DNA of 64,000 nucleotides from Onchocerca volvulus (lineage: Eukaryota; Nematoda; Chromadorea; Rhabditida; Onchocercidae): positions 15,910,858 through 15,974,857 of the forward strand of contig HG738139.1 of the NCBI GenBank assembly GCA_000499405.2. The letters are read 5' to 3'. The position numbers were made by a program, and so were the translations under genes. The notes below the pieces were generated by a model. That model saw only the letters and a list, made by a program, of their open reading frames with translations. It was not told the origin of the DNA and made no database searches. This document shows positions 26,601-41,600 of the stretch, in pieces. Position 1 is the stretch's first letter, and each line of letters starts with the position of its first letter.

Positions 26601-29600
26601 GGTAATTATTTCATATTTATCAATAATTATTTGAAAGTAATCAACTTCAGTCAAATAATGCATAAAATTAGAAGAAATGAAAAGCAAACTTTTTTCGACG
26701 TCCACCCATTGCAGCATTATTTTTTAGCAAAGTATCATTGGCCGATGATATTGTCTGTAGTAGCCTATTGATTGCTTGTGGTACTGTAACTAATGAAAAT
26801 CGTTTCAAATTCGGGAACAGTATTGATGACGGTAAATTGCTATCACCGTAATAATGCGGATCATTTACAACACGCCAAAATTGTCCACGTTTTTCAAATC
26901 GAAAATAAGGTTCGGCTTGACGTTTTGCTGCTTCTGCTATGTATATTCCACTGCAATTTTTTTAACGATTAGAATTAAAATAAGAAATAAAAAAATGGAA
27001 ATTGATCACTAATGTTTGCATAAAAAACATCAGAGAACAAATGGATGATCAAATTTAAGAAAGAATATAATTTAACAGTGAAGTAAGTCTTAATAATGAT
27101 AATGATTCAAAACAATATGAGATCAGCGATCAAATGAAAATCTTTCATACCGATAAATGAATTTAATTAGAACTTCATATATGACGATCAACCATTTCTG
27201 ATTTTATCAGAAATGAAGAATACCTTTCCGGAGCAATACGTTCAATATTGATAGCTTCCTCTATTGGATATCCGATCGCATCATAATGCCACTTTGTTAA
27301 ACCGAATATTCCGCATGATATTGAACCACATTCAATTCCGCAACGCAATTGCAAATCCGCGATTGTTGCATCACAAAAACTTCTGGAAAAAATTGAGACA
27401 TTTATCAGCAATCAATAATTATCTAATATCAAATGATATAATCATGCTATCAGTAATTGAAAAAAATTGACAAGACTTGAAATGTAATAACAAAAGGTTA
27501 ACCTTATAAGTGCTTGCAAATCGCATGCAAATGCAATTGCATTCCTAAGATGATCATCTCGTGCTGCTGGTATACCCGAGATTATCAGAATGCCATCTGA
27601 TTGCAAACGAATGCAACCACATTTCTGTAATTAACTTTAATTTCTAATTGTTACCTTTACAGTAATCCTTCATGTCATACTCATTTGTCCATTTCAATCC
27701 CATTCATTTATTTAATTTACATTTAGCTATTCATTAATTATTGGAAATTTTGTTTTTGAAGAACAATTAATGTAAACAATCAATTATTATTTATTATCGT
27801 GCTAACATCTCTTTTTTACACGTAAAAATTTTCTCTCTCTGAAAGAAAGCCATCATTTTTTGATGATTGTCTAAGTTAAACAATATTAATCAAAAATAGC
27901 TAATTAAAAGAATATAAATTTATATTCAGAAAAATATTATTTTACTCCTCAAAATTTTAAATATTTTTTCAATTTTAAAAGTTTTCAGCATATCTGTTTT
28001 CATTTTTTTTTTTTTTTTTTCAAAATAAACTCATTAAATAATTAGTCGCAAAAAAAATAATTTTGAAGAATTAAATAATTAAAAAAATTAAATAATCAAA
28101 CAATTTGAGCAAAAAAAAGTAGTTTGCTATGGGAAAACGAAATGAAAGAGAAAGAAAAATAAAGTAAATCATCGACAGTTATATATTATGTGATATTAGA
28201 ATTAACAAAACGATATTATCAAATCATTTTATTCATTAATCTGTTTGTTAGTTTACTTATTTGTTTATTTATTTACAACTGATTTATTTGTTGCTCTGAT
28301 ATTTTCTCCAGAAAATTTTTTAGTAAAACATGAAATCGAAATTTTTTAAACACTTGAGTTCTCGATCTTAATTTAAGCTTAAAATGTAATCAAGCAATTA
28401 TTATCATATCTATTTAAATGAATTTTATATTTTTCAAATAGTAGTATTATTAATGGATGTTATATTTATTATCATGATTTAATTACCGTCTTATTTATTT
28501 GTTCTCTTATTGTCTCAAACATTTAATTTATGTTTTTGTTTCCCACGATATTAATCTCTTGTATTAAAGGAATAAAAAAAATTGATTCAAAATGGAAAGA
28601 ATCAAATTTTTTTTTGACATTTTAAATGACTTCAGGTACGTCAGCAAAAAAACAATCTTATATATACTAGGAGTATATTTGAAAAATGCAAAAAAAAAAA
28701 AGTCAACTTCAAATCACATTTTTTTACTAATCAAAATGATGATTAATTAATTTGGTCTGATGCATCCTTTTCTTATTACTACAGTTCCGATAATAATGCA
28801 AAGTAAATTTTTAATCAAATCTCATCAAACGAATGATTTATTTTTATTTCTCATTTGGAAGCCTCTTGGAAAAATCAAATTAAAATAAATTTTTTAATAT
28901 TCTAATTAAATTTCACTTCGTAACTTCCAATTCCTAAAATTTATTCACTTTTATAATAAAAAAGAATCGCTAAACAGCTGACTGTCCTTAATAGCTTTCT
29001 TTTATCGTTTGTTTCAAAAAAAAAGGAAAAATTTTAGAATTCTTTCAGTTAGAAAATCTCACTAATCATTTACCGAATATTTCCGAACTTCTTCCTTTTT
29101 CCTTCCTTTTTAAACTATATAACTTTTATTCAACAGCTGTTTCCATTCGTAAAATTTCACAATTTTTTCTCGACTACTTTTACTATCACTTTCTTTTACT
29201 CACTTTTAAAATATTTGAGGAAAAAAAATCTATCAAATTTGCATATCAATTATTCTATTTTTCATTTTTCGTCTCAATATTTTTTAAATTAAAAAATAAA
29301 AAAAAAGAAATAAAAATGACGAAATGCAAAGTAGCAATCAATCAAACTATTCGTTTTTCCTTCTTCCTCTGTTTTTGATTTATTTCATTTTTGCATACAA
29401 TCACTAAAACCAATCCACAAGAAAAAGAGATTTTTTTTGCAAAATTACTTTGTTTCTTTTTTCCTGAAAGTTTAAAATATTCTCACAACTTACAATAACA
29501 ATCACAAAAAAAAAAAAAAAATGAAATGAGATGAGCTCAGTTTAATAAAAAAATAATTTTGTGAAAAAGTTCTTGAAAAATTGTAGTAATTAATTTTCAT

Positions 29601-32600
29601 TATTTGCTTTTTTATTTCAACCTGCTTTTTTTAATTCAATTTAAGTAAATTTTTTCTCTTTTCACTCATTTGTATCAGACAAAAATTATTCCGCATAATC
29701 CTATCCTATATTTCATACAATGATATTGTAATAATTAATTTTTTTAAGAGCATATTTTCTGATTAATATAGAAATTAATTTCCGTATTTATCATAATAAT
29801 CCTATCCTTAATTAGAAATTAATTCCTATATTGCCCTGGAAAACGCATTTAAGAATGTTATTTGGAAGGATGAGATTGCTTGAAATAATCTGGGAAATTT
29901 TGAAATAAATTAAAAAATCGAACAGAAACAACTTGACTTATTTAAGATTTGATTAATTAATAAAAATATATGTTGAAAAAAAGCCATAAATTGTATTTTT
30001 GTTCATTTTTATGGAAATTTTTGTGGGATTTTTTCAAATTTCATTTTTCAAATGTAATTTTACGGTATTCTATTTGAATGAATAATGAAATAATTACAAC
30101 ATGGAAAAGTGAAAAAAATATTTGCAAATTCATGGAATTTTTTTTAATATATCGATTAATTTTTTAATACAAATCTATGTATAAGAATAGCCGACAATTT
30201 TCTCGGATAAGAATTTTTTACCGATAATTTCTCTGTTGAAATATTCTTTTCAAAAATGCAAGTAATAATTAACGAATGTATCAATAGATTTAATACTAAT
30301 GTGCGGAAAATCGATTGTAAAAATTGACTATTTAATTTAAATATCAAAAAACAAAAAAATCAAGAATGATGTTTACTTTGATAATTTGATCAATTCGAGT
30401 GTTAAATTCGTTCAAGAGTAATGCTGAATCTTGCGCACTACAGCATGACAAAATATCTTCCAAACCAACCAAGCGACAGTACACAACACTGTAATTACTT
30501 AATTAATTAATTAAAAACACTAAAAATATGCCTGATAAATATCCCAGTTGCTAATATACTTCATCTGATGATACTGCAATATATACATGAAATTTTTTTT
30601 TTCTCGAGATTGCATGGATGAGTCATTACTGTTTAATTCATTCAAATACCACATGATAATACATAACAATGATTATTTAGTATCATTGATAGCAAATGAA
30701 ACTGTATCAATTATTTAGAATATATTGAAATTTCCTCCCCCCAAAAAAAAAAAAAAAATTTTAGCATATTTCATGAAGAATCATCAATAACATTGGCTAA
30801 TACTATCAGAAATATCAAAAGATGAAATTTTTTAGAAATTAAAAAAAGGTATGTAAATTGTATTTTAGATTGATGAAACAAAAGTTTAAAGACAAAAAAA
30901 AAAAAAAAAGTGTAAACCTCGTTTGATTATAATGTTCTGTATATATCGTTGGCGGAGATTTTGCAAATTGTTGACGCGCAGTATGCACTAAATGCGATGG
31001 TACTGCAGTTTGCAGCAAATCCATCTGCAAATTCAGTATTGCAAAATGATTAAAAAATTGATTATTTGTATTTCAGTATGATCATTCTGTTCATATAATC
31101 GATTCACTGTACCGAATATCTGTATTTTACAATAATTGCTGAATGAATCAAAGAATTTAAACACATTTTTAATAAAACTTTATGATTTTTCCAATATTTA
31201 CATGTTCCATGTTGGTAAAATGATTTGAGAAAGTTGCTCTAACAATAAAAATTTACTTCTTACATTTTAATAACAATAATTCGTTGGAAATACTGTGATA
31301 TCTGATTGATTAATGTATTCTCTGGGGAGTACCGGGAACGATGAAGTGGAAATTTGGACAATTGCAAATGTCTCATTCAATCAAATTTAGCCAATCTTAT
31401 CAAAATGATGCATCGAACTTCTTGATCATAATTTATTGTTGGATGATTCAGAGAGAAGTCTGATATTTATAAAATATGGGACAGATATGCATTTAGAATT
31501 CAGAAATTAGCTTAATCTTTGACCATATTTATTATAAATTAATTCTTTTCATTTCAATTTAACTGTTCAATTAGTTTCCTTCAATTTTCAATTCATTTCA
31601 TTTTAAATTTTGCTTTCTCGCTTTCCGATTAAAACGGAACTGTAATCTTCTTGGCATATTTTTTGAAAAATTGGAAATGAAATGAGCAGAAAATAATATA
31701 GAACTTTTTCTTTTCATTTCTTTTCAAATGATCTATGCTTGTCATGGAGGATAAAAAGTAATTAATTCTATCGGAAAAAAAAGATTAAAATTTGAAAATC
31801 TTGAAATTTTTAAATATTTTTATCAATTTTAAGTTTTCGAAATTTCGCTCAAATTTTTCGAGCAAAAATTACTCTTCTTGTTCGCTTACGTAGACTCGAT
31901 TCTTTACTTTCTAACTTTAACCTCAACAGTTTTTCTAATTTTTGAAATTTTCTTCAAATAAGCTTCGGACTTTTTTTCTTCAAAGATTTAAAAGGAAAAG
32001 AGAAAATTACAATTTCCCAATAATTCAAGGGAAATAAAGTAGTGATGCACTTTTCTAGGAAGAGAAGAATGACATATTTAATCCAGAAACTTTTTCAATC
32101 TTAAATTCAATTTTTTTGTTTAAAACATGGTCATACAAGATTTCCATTATTTTGACGAATGTTTAGAAAGTAAAAAATTGTTTCTTTTCAAAAAAAGCAA
32201 AATTACCGTTAAAGATAGATAAAAGATAAAAGCAAAAAAAAATTTAATCCGCTTAGCTAAATTATAAATCACAGCGATCAATTTTGAAGTAAATAAATAA
32301 ATCTTCAAAATAATTCGATTTCCTGCAATTTCTTGCGCAAAATTTCTAAAATGTTAATTGAATTTAAGAAATTTCTTAGCTTAAATTCCCGTTACGAAAT
32401 CTTCAAATTAATCAAATCATGAAAGAATAATATAATAAGATGGAATGCAAAATTTAGAAAACTGACTATTTCGCACAGATATTACTTCTGAGAATATCAA
32501 AAGGAAAGAAAAAGACTGATAAATTAAATACAAAACTTACAAGCCTGGCATTTTCTTGAATGGCGCGTTCTTCTGCACCAAATGCATTTCTGGCACGCAG

Positions 32601-35600
32601 AAATGCAGCACGACAAATTTGTTCCCGTGTTGAATTTGAATAAAACCCGATGAAATGTACCCAAGCGTGGAAGACTGCTACTGCCAAGAACTGAAATTAT
32701 GCTTGTTTTGAAAAATTAAACGATTTAAAATTTGGTATATTAATGAAAAATAACTTTTTGTATTTTACTATCATATTATTCCGTAAAAACAATCCTATAA
32801 TCAGAATATGAAGCTATGCAATCAAATGTAGAAACATCACTTTTTATAAACTTTCTTAACTTGGGTTTAAAATTAATCTTTTTTTATTTTTTTGCCTTTG
32901 CCTTAAAAGACTGCATAATGTTTATTTTAACTGGAAAAATTTCCCGCATTTTTTCATCATTAATAAATTGATCGCATGCATCAATTAACGATAATAAGTA
33001 TGATTATTTCAAATTTGTCAATAAGAAATTATTCTGCTACTAATTTTCTTCTAATTCGTCTTAATTCATTAATAAATTAATTGTGATTGACTATGACTTT
33101 TTTTTTTAGCAATAGCAAATCAAAAACAATTAATAAATTATACTAAAAATACATTTTATCATGAAAATAAATTCTCTTTCATTGGTCTTAAGTCTAATTT
33201 TTAATTCTATTGAATTTATTTTTAATAAATATTTGATTAAGTCATATTTTCATCATTTATTTAATCAAAACATACATCACTTATTAAAATATTTATCATT
33301 TTAATATATATTATCAATTGTTGCGACTATTTTGTCTGTACCACATATAAGTTCTTTTATTTTACATTGTCTTACTTAATCCATATTAATATTGTTACGT
33401 TCAAAATATTGCAGTTTTGCTATGAACTGAGAAGTTTTTATCAGCAAAGATAATGATTGCAGCTTATCACAAATGATAACTATGCATTGGAGAGTCTGGA
33501 ATGGAAAAACTAGGCAATATATAACATTTCTTTATGCCTTTTCAATTGTTATTAATCATTTTTTATATATTATTCATAGGAAATCGCAATGGCAATAAAT
33601 ATATTTCACTCATTTCATTTATCATATTAATTCTAATTTCATTAATTGATTTGCATTTAAAGAAATTTTAAATATATATGTATACATATGCAATAAAACA
33701 AAAAAGGAAATTCCTTAGCTTTCCAATATTTAGATGAATATTTAAAAAAAATTGCTGTTCTGTCAGGATAATCGATTCAGTAATAAAATTTTTACAGAGA
33801 AAAATTCGATGGGCCAAAAAACAAAAAAAAAAAAAAAATCTATTTTAAATTTGATTTGGTTTCATGAAATGAATTTTAGGAAAGATATAATCATTTTTAG
33901 TTGGTTAAATTCTTTCCTTTCATGCTGCTAAAAATTGTGTTGATTTATTGGCAGAAAAAAGAATGAAAGGAAATAACTGTTAAAAACAAGATTTTGAAAT
34001 TCAAAAATGAAAACTCTTTTAAAAATTTCGACCATTAGAAAGATGAAAAAGAAGTATTTCTTTTCCTGAATTCATTCAAGCATCTGTACAGCACTGTTAA
34101 TTAGTTAATTTGATAAAAAAAAAAATACATAAAACATTTTGAGATGCCATAAATGCCTCATAAATTTTCACTTCAAATAATTCATTCTTTTTAAAACATC
34201 ATTAAATAAGTAATAAAAGCTTCAGTGGTCATACAAAAACCGGTAACGATTGAATAGGAAAAATGATTAAATTTTAATACATCAGAATTTTTTGGAAATT
34301 AATTTTTCTTCAGAAAAAACGTACTATAATGAATAAATTAATATTATATTTCATATAATTTTTTAGATATTGAATTTTTCATTCATCATTTCAATTGAAT
34401 TCATTTAAATTCGATCAGATATCCAAAGAAATGCATATGAAATATATGGGATATTCACATACAAATAGAAATGAATTATGAAAGAATTATTGATTTTAAT
34501 CATTTTTACGGTCGAAAAATTGTTGAAACAGTAAACCAAGCATTACTGACTTTTCCGCTTTAATAGATTGTCATTAATTAATCTTGAAAGTTCATAAATC
34601 AAGATTATTATCACAATTATTACTAATAACATTATTATTACCATACTTATATCTTCATCGTTTTCTACTTGACATTAAGAAATTTTTTGACAGATCGAAA
34701 TTCATTAATCATTATTTCGGAACAAACATTCTTAATGATTCCGCCATAGCAGTTTTCCTGTGATCTCAAAAAAACAATACAGAAATCAGATTATTAAGTG
34801 CTCTTATTAGCTTAAAAATGATTCCTGATGAATAAATTGTTCATTGATGAAAAAAATGCAAGTAATAAAAGTTATCTAAGATTTGCAAATTTTTTAATCA
34901 AATTCGAAACTTCGGATTTTTCAAATTTCAATCAAATAATTTGTTAAAAGAATAGAAATTAAAAATAGTAGAGTTACTGACAAAGGTTGCATTAAAATAC
35001 ATTTTATTCAAAACGATATCTTTTCATAGACAAATGTGAATACGTCATTTGAATATCTTTATCATCGCCTTTTGTTAACTGTTAGAATTATTCCTAAATT
35101 AACATTCTTTGATTATACCGATTGGCCTTCAAAATTTGAAATTATTTCCAACGCTCTCTTTCTTTCTATCTTAATCGAAGAAGAAAAGAAAAAACAAAGA
35201 GCTCTATTAGAATAATAGAAATTTAAAACTTTTTCTCTTTCATTTTCTTTTAATCATATTTTTATACTTTCAATTAATTTCTATTCTTTTAAAAATTTAT
35301 GTAGAAAATGAAATTGATTTCCACACGTGCAGATATGCGAATGAAATTTGAAAAAAGATGCAAAAGAGAATTTAAAATACAAAATTCGTCTCATTTTCTA
35401 AGTAAATTTATATTTGAGATAGACGGCAATTCCTTCGTCTTTCATTTCCGTTTCAAACTTTTTTTCCTTTCTTTTTTTTTCATTCTTTTACATTCTTTTT
35501 GATATTGGCATTTCCGGGCAATAATTTTATGAATGTGGAAAAAACTTCCGTCCTTTTTATCTTTTTCTAAGTTCGAATAATGTATGAAAAATCAATAATG

Positions 35601-38600
35601 AAAGTCAAGTAAGTTATGAACAATGAAGAATTTAAGAGCATTAATGCGCAGTAAAGCGGAATGAGTAATGGAAGATAAAGAGGAAGGAATTAATTTTAAA
35701 TCTATCGATTTATCCAAATAAACTTCTTTTTATCTATTTTCTTTTTTAAGAACAAAATTCCATTTCATTTCTATTTTGTTAAAATTCGTTGAATACAAGT
35801 TTTGGCAGCTTCTGCACCTTTTTTTTTTTTTCGCTTTCACTCCATTCGATATTATTTTAGAAATCTAGAAATTTTAATTTTAATAATTTGTATTTCATTC
35901 TTTTCTTAGAAATTCCGGAAAAAAAGTTTCTTTTTATTATTTAAGTGAAAATATTGCATTTTCACAGTACACTAGAATATAAAATGGATTAAAATTTTAA
36001 AAAAGCCAAAAATGTATCAAATATAAGTGTCAAATTTTTTATTAACATAACAAATATGAAACAAAATGGTATGAAATAAATAAAATATACAAAAACTTAG
36101 CAATGCTTATTTCGGACAATATTTACGAAGGATATATTTTAATATCGATTTGTTGAGCTGATTCATTTATTCGAATTTATTTATCGGAAACATATTATTG
36201 ATTATTTGATAAGATTTTTAATCTAATAACTGATTTCATAATTGAAATATTTTTGCATATGCTTCATATAAAATAAATAAAAAATAACTAAAATTTCAAC
36301 TAATTTTGAAAGTTTATGCTATATTTTTTTGAAACATTGAAATAGCTCAAATAAAATGAAATGCGATGGCTCTTATAAAATTGAACTGATAAAGAATCAA
36401 ATATACAGGCAAGAGCAAATGATAATTTTTCATATTTTTAAATTTAAATTAATTAACTTAATATCAATCCCCCCAAAAGAAACTTTCATTTTAAGATGCG
36501 ATATTTTTCTGTTAAATGTTTGAAATCGCAAAAACTGATAAGATGAATGATTTTGTTAATTGGCGATTTGAGCATAATAGAATGAAAAATGACTCCTTTC
36601 TTACTTTGTCCTGTAAATCATCGATTTTGTACTGTTAATCCTAAAATTACACATGAAACATTACACTTAAAAAAAAAAAAAGTGGATGAATTCTTAAATA
36701 ACGGCAAGTGAGAGGAAATATATTATCGTCAAATTATAAAAATTCTTCCATCATATTTGATTAGTATCATAATTTAATAAGGTCTTTTTAATGAAAATTA
36801 AATTAAAATAACTATAAGCATTAGAATCTTGTTCATAATTAATTCAATTTAATTTTCATTAAAAAAAACTTCAAAGAAATTTTAAATTATGTTAAACATT
36901 GGATTAACTGTAATATTTACACTTCACGAATTAATCTTTTAAATTTCCGCTCCCCATTATTGATATTGGGTAGTTATCGGGTGAAAATTTTCGACCAAAA
37001 ATTTTCGTCGAAACCTTACAACAATTGTCAAATGATATTTCTTCCCGACGCTTTCGGGTTGTAAAAAATGATTGATCAGTCGATGAATTGTGGGCGAGAT
37101 GAAATTTTCATCCGTAACGATATGCAAAATCACAAAAGTTGATTTTAACTCGTTTTATTTTGATAAAAATATTCGAAAAAATGCCTCAGTTAATGAAATA
37201 ATATATTATATATTGAAAATATGAACAATTATGAGAAAAAAAAAGAATCGAAAATGTGAATGAAGAAAGTAAATTTTTGAAATTAAATTTAAAAATTTTT
37301 GTCAGCATTTTTTTTTCAAATTGTTTTCGAAATTTTCGAATAATTTGCTTAGTAAGAAAAACAAAAAACCAATAATATGAGAGATTTGAAAGCAAAAATT
37401 CTTGAAGCATTAATTTACAAATTTTTGGTACTTGAAAATTTGATTTAACGAAATAAACATTAATCTAATAAATTTTTTCATTTTATATAATTTGACTTTG
37501 AGTCACATATTTGGACAAAAAAACAAAATTTTGACATATTAGAAGAAACAATTTATTTAAACTTATCTTTTTTGGTTTTTTCTTTTTTTGAATTATCAAA
37601 AAGGGAAAATAGATGATTACTAAACTATTCAAATTATTCGTTTGGGAAAATTTAAAAATGCATGACATTACAAATTTCATTGATAACCGGTAATGCACAA
37701 AATATATCTAAAGTAGCAAAATTATATAATTTAAAAACAGAAAAAAGTTTTCAAAAAATTAAAAAAAATGAATTTAAAATTGAAGAAAAAAGAATGAATT
37801 ATCTGTATGCCCTTGAAATGATACACATTGCTTTGCTCTTTTGTTGGTAATTGAATGATTCATTGAAAAAATAATTTTTATTTTTTTGGAGACAAAAATT
37901 TTCCAGATGTTGCCTATTTTTATTTCTTTCACTTTTTTCTATAATACCTAGTAGTTGTATCGAATTAAAGGAAAGTTAACTTTAAAAGTTGAAACGATCT
38001 TTAAAAACGAAATGTAAAAGTTTGAAATGCAAAAAATTTATGAGAATGACCAAATTCCCAAACTTGAAAAATTTTGTCATCTGTAATTTTTGTTGCTGCT
38101 GACCAAGTAATCGACACAAATATTATGCTAATATGTACTGGAAAAGATTTGAGTTTCAAAAAAAAATCGATATATGGAAGCATGGAAGCAATGCATGAAT
38201 TTTTGATTGGGATTTTTGAAAAGAAAAATTTTTAAATTCGTAGCAAAAAATTCGAAAGTTGACATTATTCGAATTAAATTAACATGTTTGATATCACTAA
38301 GAACTGGTTATATATCATGAAAAAATCTGAGAAAAATCTTTTTTTTTTTTTATTTTTCATTTAAATAATTTTGAAAGTAGTTGACAAAACTGGATAATAA
38401 TTTTTTTTTTCACGCTTACTTTGCACTCATTTCGGTAATAAAATTCCTCATATTTAATCAGTAAATATTTTTGGAAAGGTTTGATTTTCAAATAATTATT
38501 CTTAAATGTGCCATAAATTTATGATTTTCTGAATATAAAATTTTAGATCCATTTTTTGAGAGCAGTGTTTAAATTTGTTTTTGATGTATGTATCGATAAG

Positions 38601-41600
38601 GTAACATTCATATCATCAAATTAATCAAACTGCATATACAAAAAATTAGTTAATAGAAATTTTCGAATTTCCAGTTTCATCTTTAATTTTGAATTTACTT
38701 CTCTGTACTTCACATATTTCAATGCACGCATGAACAATTTTAACTTAATGTTTTAAAAAGCATCATTTTAGCGTATTATAAACATTTCTGTCGTTTTTAT
38801 TTTTATTTTACTCATAATTTCCTAACTTATTAATTCAGAAAGTTTTTTTTCAGTTAACCTAAATGTACTTATTGTTTATTTCAAAAATTTTTCTACTTAA
38901 CGAAAAATACAAACAATTTAACGAGTAGAAATAATCGTTTTCTTTTGTTCTGAATCATTTTATTTTTTTGCCAACAAATTTTCGCTTTTTATATGCGAAA
39001 TTTGCAATATTTTTCGCTTGAAAAAATATGGGAAACATTAAAGGAAATAATTTTGTATATTTATGGGAAAGATAAGTATTATTTAATATTCAATGAAATT
39101 TTTCCCAAAAATAGTACAATCGACAGACAAAAGTAATACTGGATTAAAAGGAGCAATCGATGAATAATTGATATCTTTTGAAGTACTTCGAGTTCAAAGT
39201 AATACTATTTGAAATATCGCTCTAAAAACGAAAAAAAAAAAAGTGAGATTATTTACTCAATTCGTCCCTTTTTAAAATTGATTCTATTTAAATGTTTCAA
39301 AAAAGGTTAAAAAATTATTGGGAATTGTGAATCGATTTTTAGCGAAAAAAAAAAGTGTATTAATTGCAGTATGTATACTAATTACAGTGTGTAATTATTT
39401 GATAATTTTTTCAATCAATAAATCAAATAATAAAATGGAATTATGTGGAAGAAGAAAATGCAATATAAATAGTTATAATTTAATACAAATATAAATAAAT
39501 ATACGAAAATATAAGAAATGAAACAAAGGAAGAAAAAAGAAAAAAGGGGAGAAAAAATAGAAGAAAATAAAAATAAGAAAAGATTAAAAAGAATTGGCAT
39601 AGGCGGGTCAGTAATAAATGAAAATAGAAGTGAAAAATGAAAAATTACAAAGCAGAAAATAAAACATAAAGTAATGGAATTTAACTTATTTTTAATAATT
39701 GATAAAAAAATAGCTATTTATTTAATGATATTGATTGATTTTTCTAAATCTTTTTTTTTTCTTTTTAATTTCAAATTAGTTTCAACAATTTTCAATTTCA
39801 TTTTCCCTCGCTATTTATAATTTACGCTCAAATTTTTGCAATTATGAACAATCGAAATTTACAAAGTATTAATAAAAAGAAATAAAAAAAAGAAAATTGC
39901 CAATAAGCGGTGAAATTCAAATTGTCCTTTTCTTAAAAAAAAAAAAAAAAAAAAAAAATTAAATAATAGAATGAAAATGTACTAGCAATATTAGCAATAA
40001 TATTGAGCAATAATAATTGAAAAGCATTTTTTCGTTTTTTTTTCTTTTTCTTTTTTTATTTTTGAGAAAAATGAGAGAAGGAAGAAAAGAAGGAAGGAAT
40101 TAAAATCAGAATTGATTTAATGCTATACTGGAATGAAATGATAAATAATACAATATATTATGAAGATTATGGAAACAGTTGTTAAAACTTTAATCTTTCT
40201 TATCCTGTCGTTTCATATTTCTTAATCACTAATGATTATTTATTCGATTACGAAAATAATAGAAGAAAGGAAAAAAGCAAGCGAAAGTCAAAAATGGTGT
40301 AAAATTTTGATGCTTATTATTCTTGTCTCGTGAAATAAAAAAAATGATAAATAGAAAGTGCAAATTACAACGAAATATTTCTATTTTTCTGTGTAATTTA
40401 AAACTATTGAAATTTAAAAATTTTAAAAAGAATAAGTAAAGATTTGAAATTTTTTATTTTAGATAATTTAATAAATAAGTGGTAAAAATAATCAATAAAC
40501 ACCGTATAAAAATGGATGTATATTGAGATATTGTTAACATGTTTTATAAATACTGATATTGAATATTTTTGATCATCTAATAATTAAATTAATTTTCTTA
40601 TGTTTTGCAAATTTTCTCTCCCTTTTTTCTTTGTATATCTTTTGCCTTTTAAAATCTGAACTTTAGACAAAAAATACAGTGATGAAATTCCAGCGTGATT
40701 TCAAAATTTGACTAATTATTTTGAATATATATTTCATGTTAAAAAATCATATGATCATGAAAATAATAATGACAATAGCTTCGATAACAGAATTTTATTA
40801 AGTATAATATTACAATTTGAGGTCAATTTATTCATTTTTTTTTTGAAAAAATAAAAAATCATATTAAATCTTGAGCAAAAAGACCTCATCATTTAGTTAA
40901 TTAAGAAATTATATTAACTCTCACCGATCTTTTTCTTGGAACTTTGAAATCATTAAATTATAAGTGAATATTGAAATATTGAAAATTTCTATTCGTCACT
41001 GTTTCATAGTTTTTCTCTTTCCTCACCTCTCACACTCTCTCTTTTCAAAATTATTGATAAGATTTATTTAAAGAATTTACCAAGACATTTCTTTCTTTTC
41101 TGAGAAATTGTCAGAAGATAAATTTGATGGAAGTTTTGTGAAGAAAATTTTAAACAAATCACAAATAATGGATTACTTTAAAGTTGAGATCGAGATTAAA
41201 CAATGAAAAGATAAATATTTTCAAACAACAAAATGTGTTTTTATGCTGCTCAAACTCTGTTTACTCCCATAAAATGTGATCCGTTAATGCGTTAATTAAT
41301 TAATGATAATGTGAATGTGTATGTGTTAGGAATGCTAAATATATTTAAACAAATAAAATATAATAAACACATATATTGCTAATTAAATTTTCCTCATTCA
41401 ATGCATACTTTCTTGTTAGTAAAATTCCGGAAGAAAAGAAGAAAAAAACAATCCTTATATGCAACCTTTTATTTTTTTAAATTTCCTGCATTAAATTAGT
41501 ACTTTTTTTTCAGATTTTAAAATTATATTTCGTTCAACAAAAAAAAACTTGAAAATTAAAAATTTCCCCAATAAAAAGTAAGTTAATTGGCAATGAAATT

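Noticed and set aside
39415..39600. Phe/Tyr-rich minus-strand frame of 61 codons
   Set aside because: Reads A-rich DNA in the cyclase intron; composition is that of low-complexity noise.
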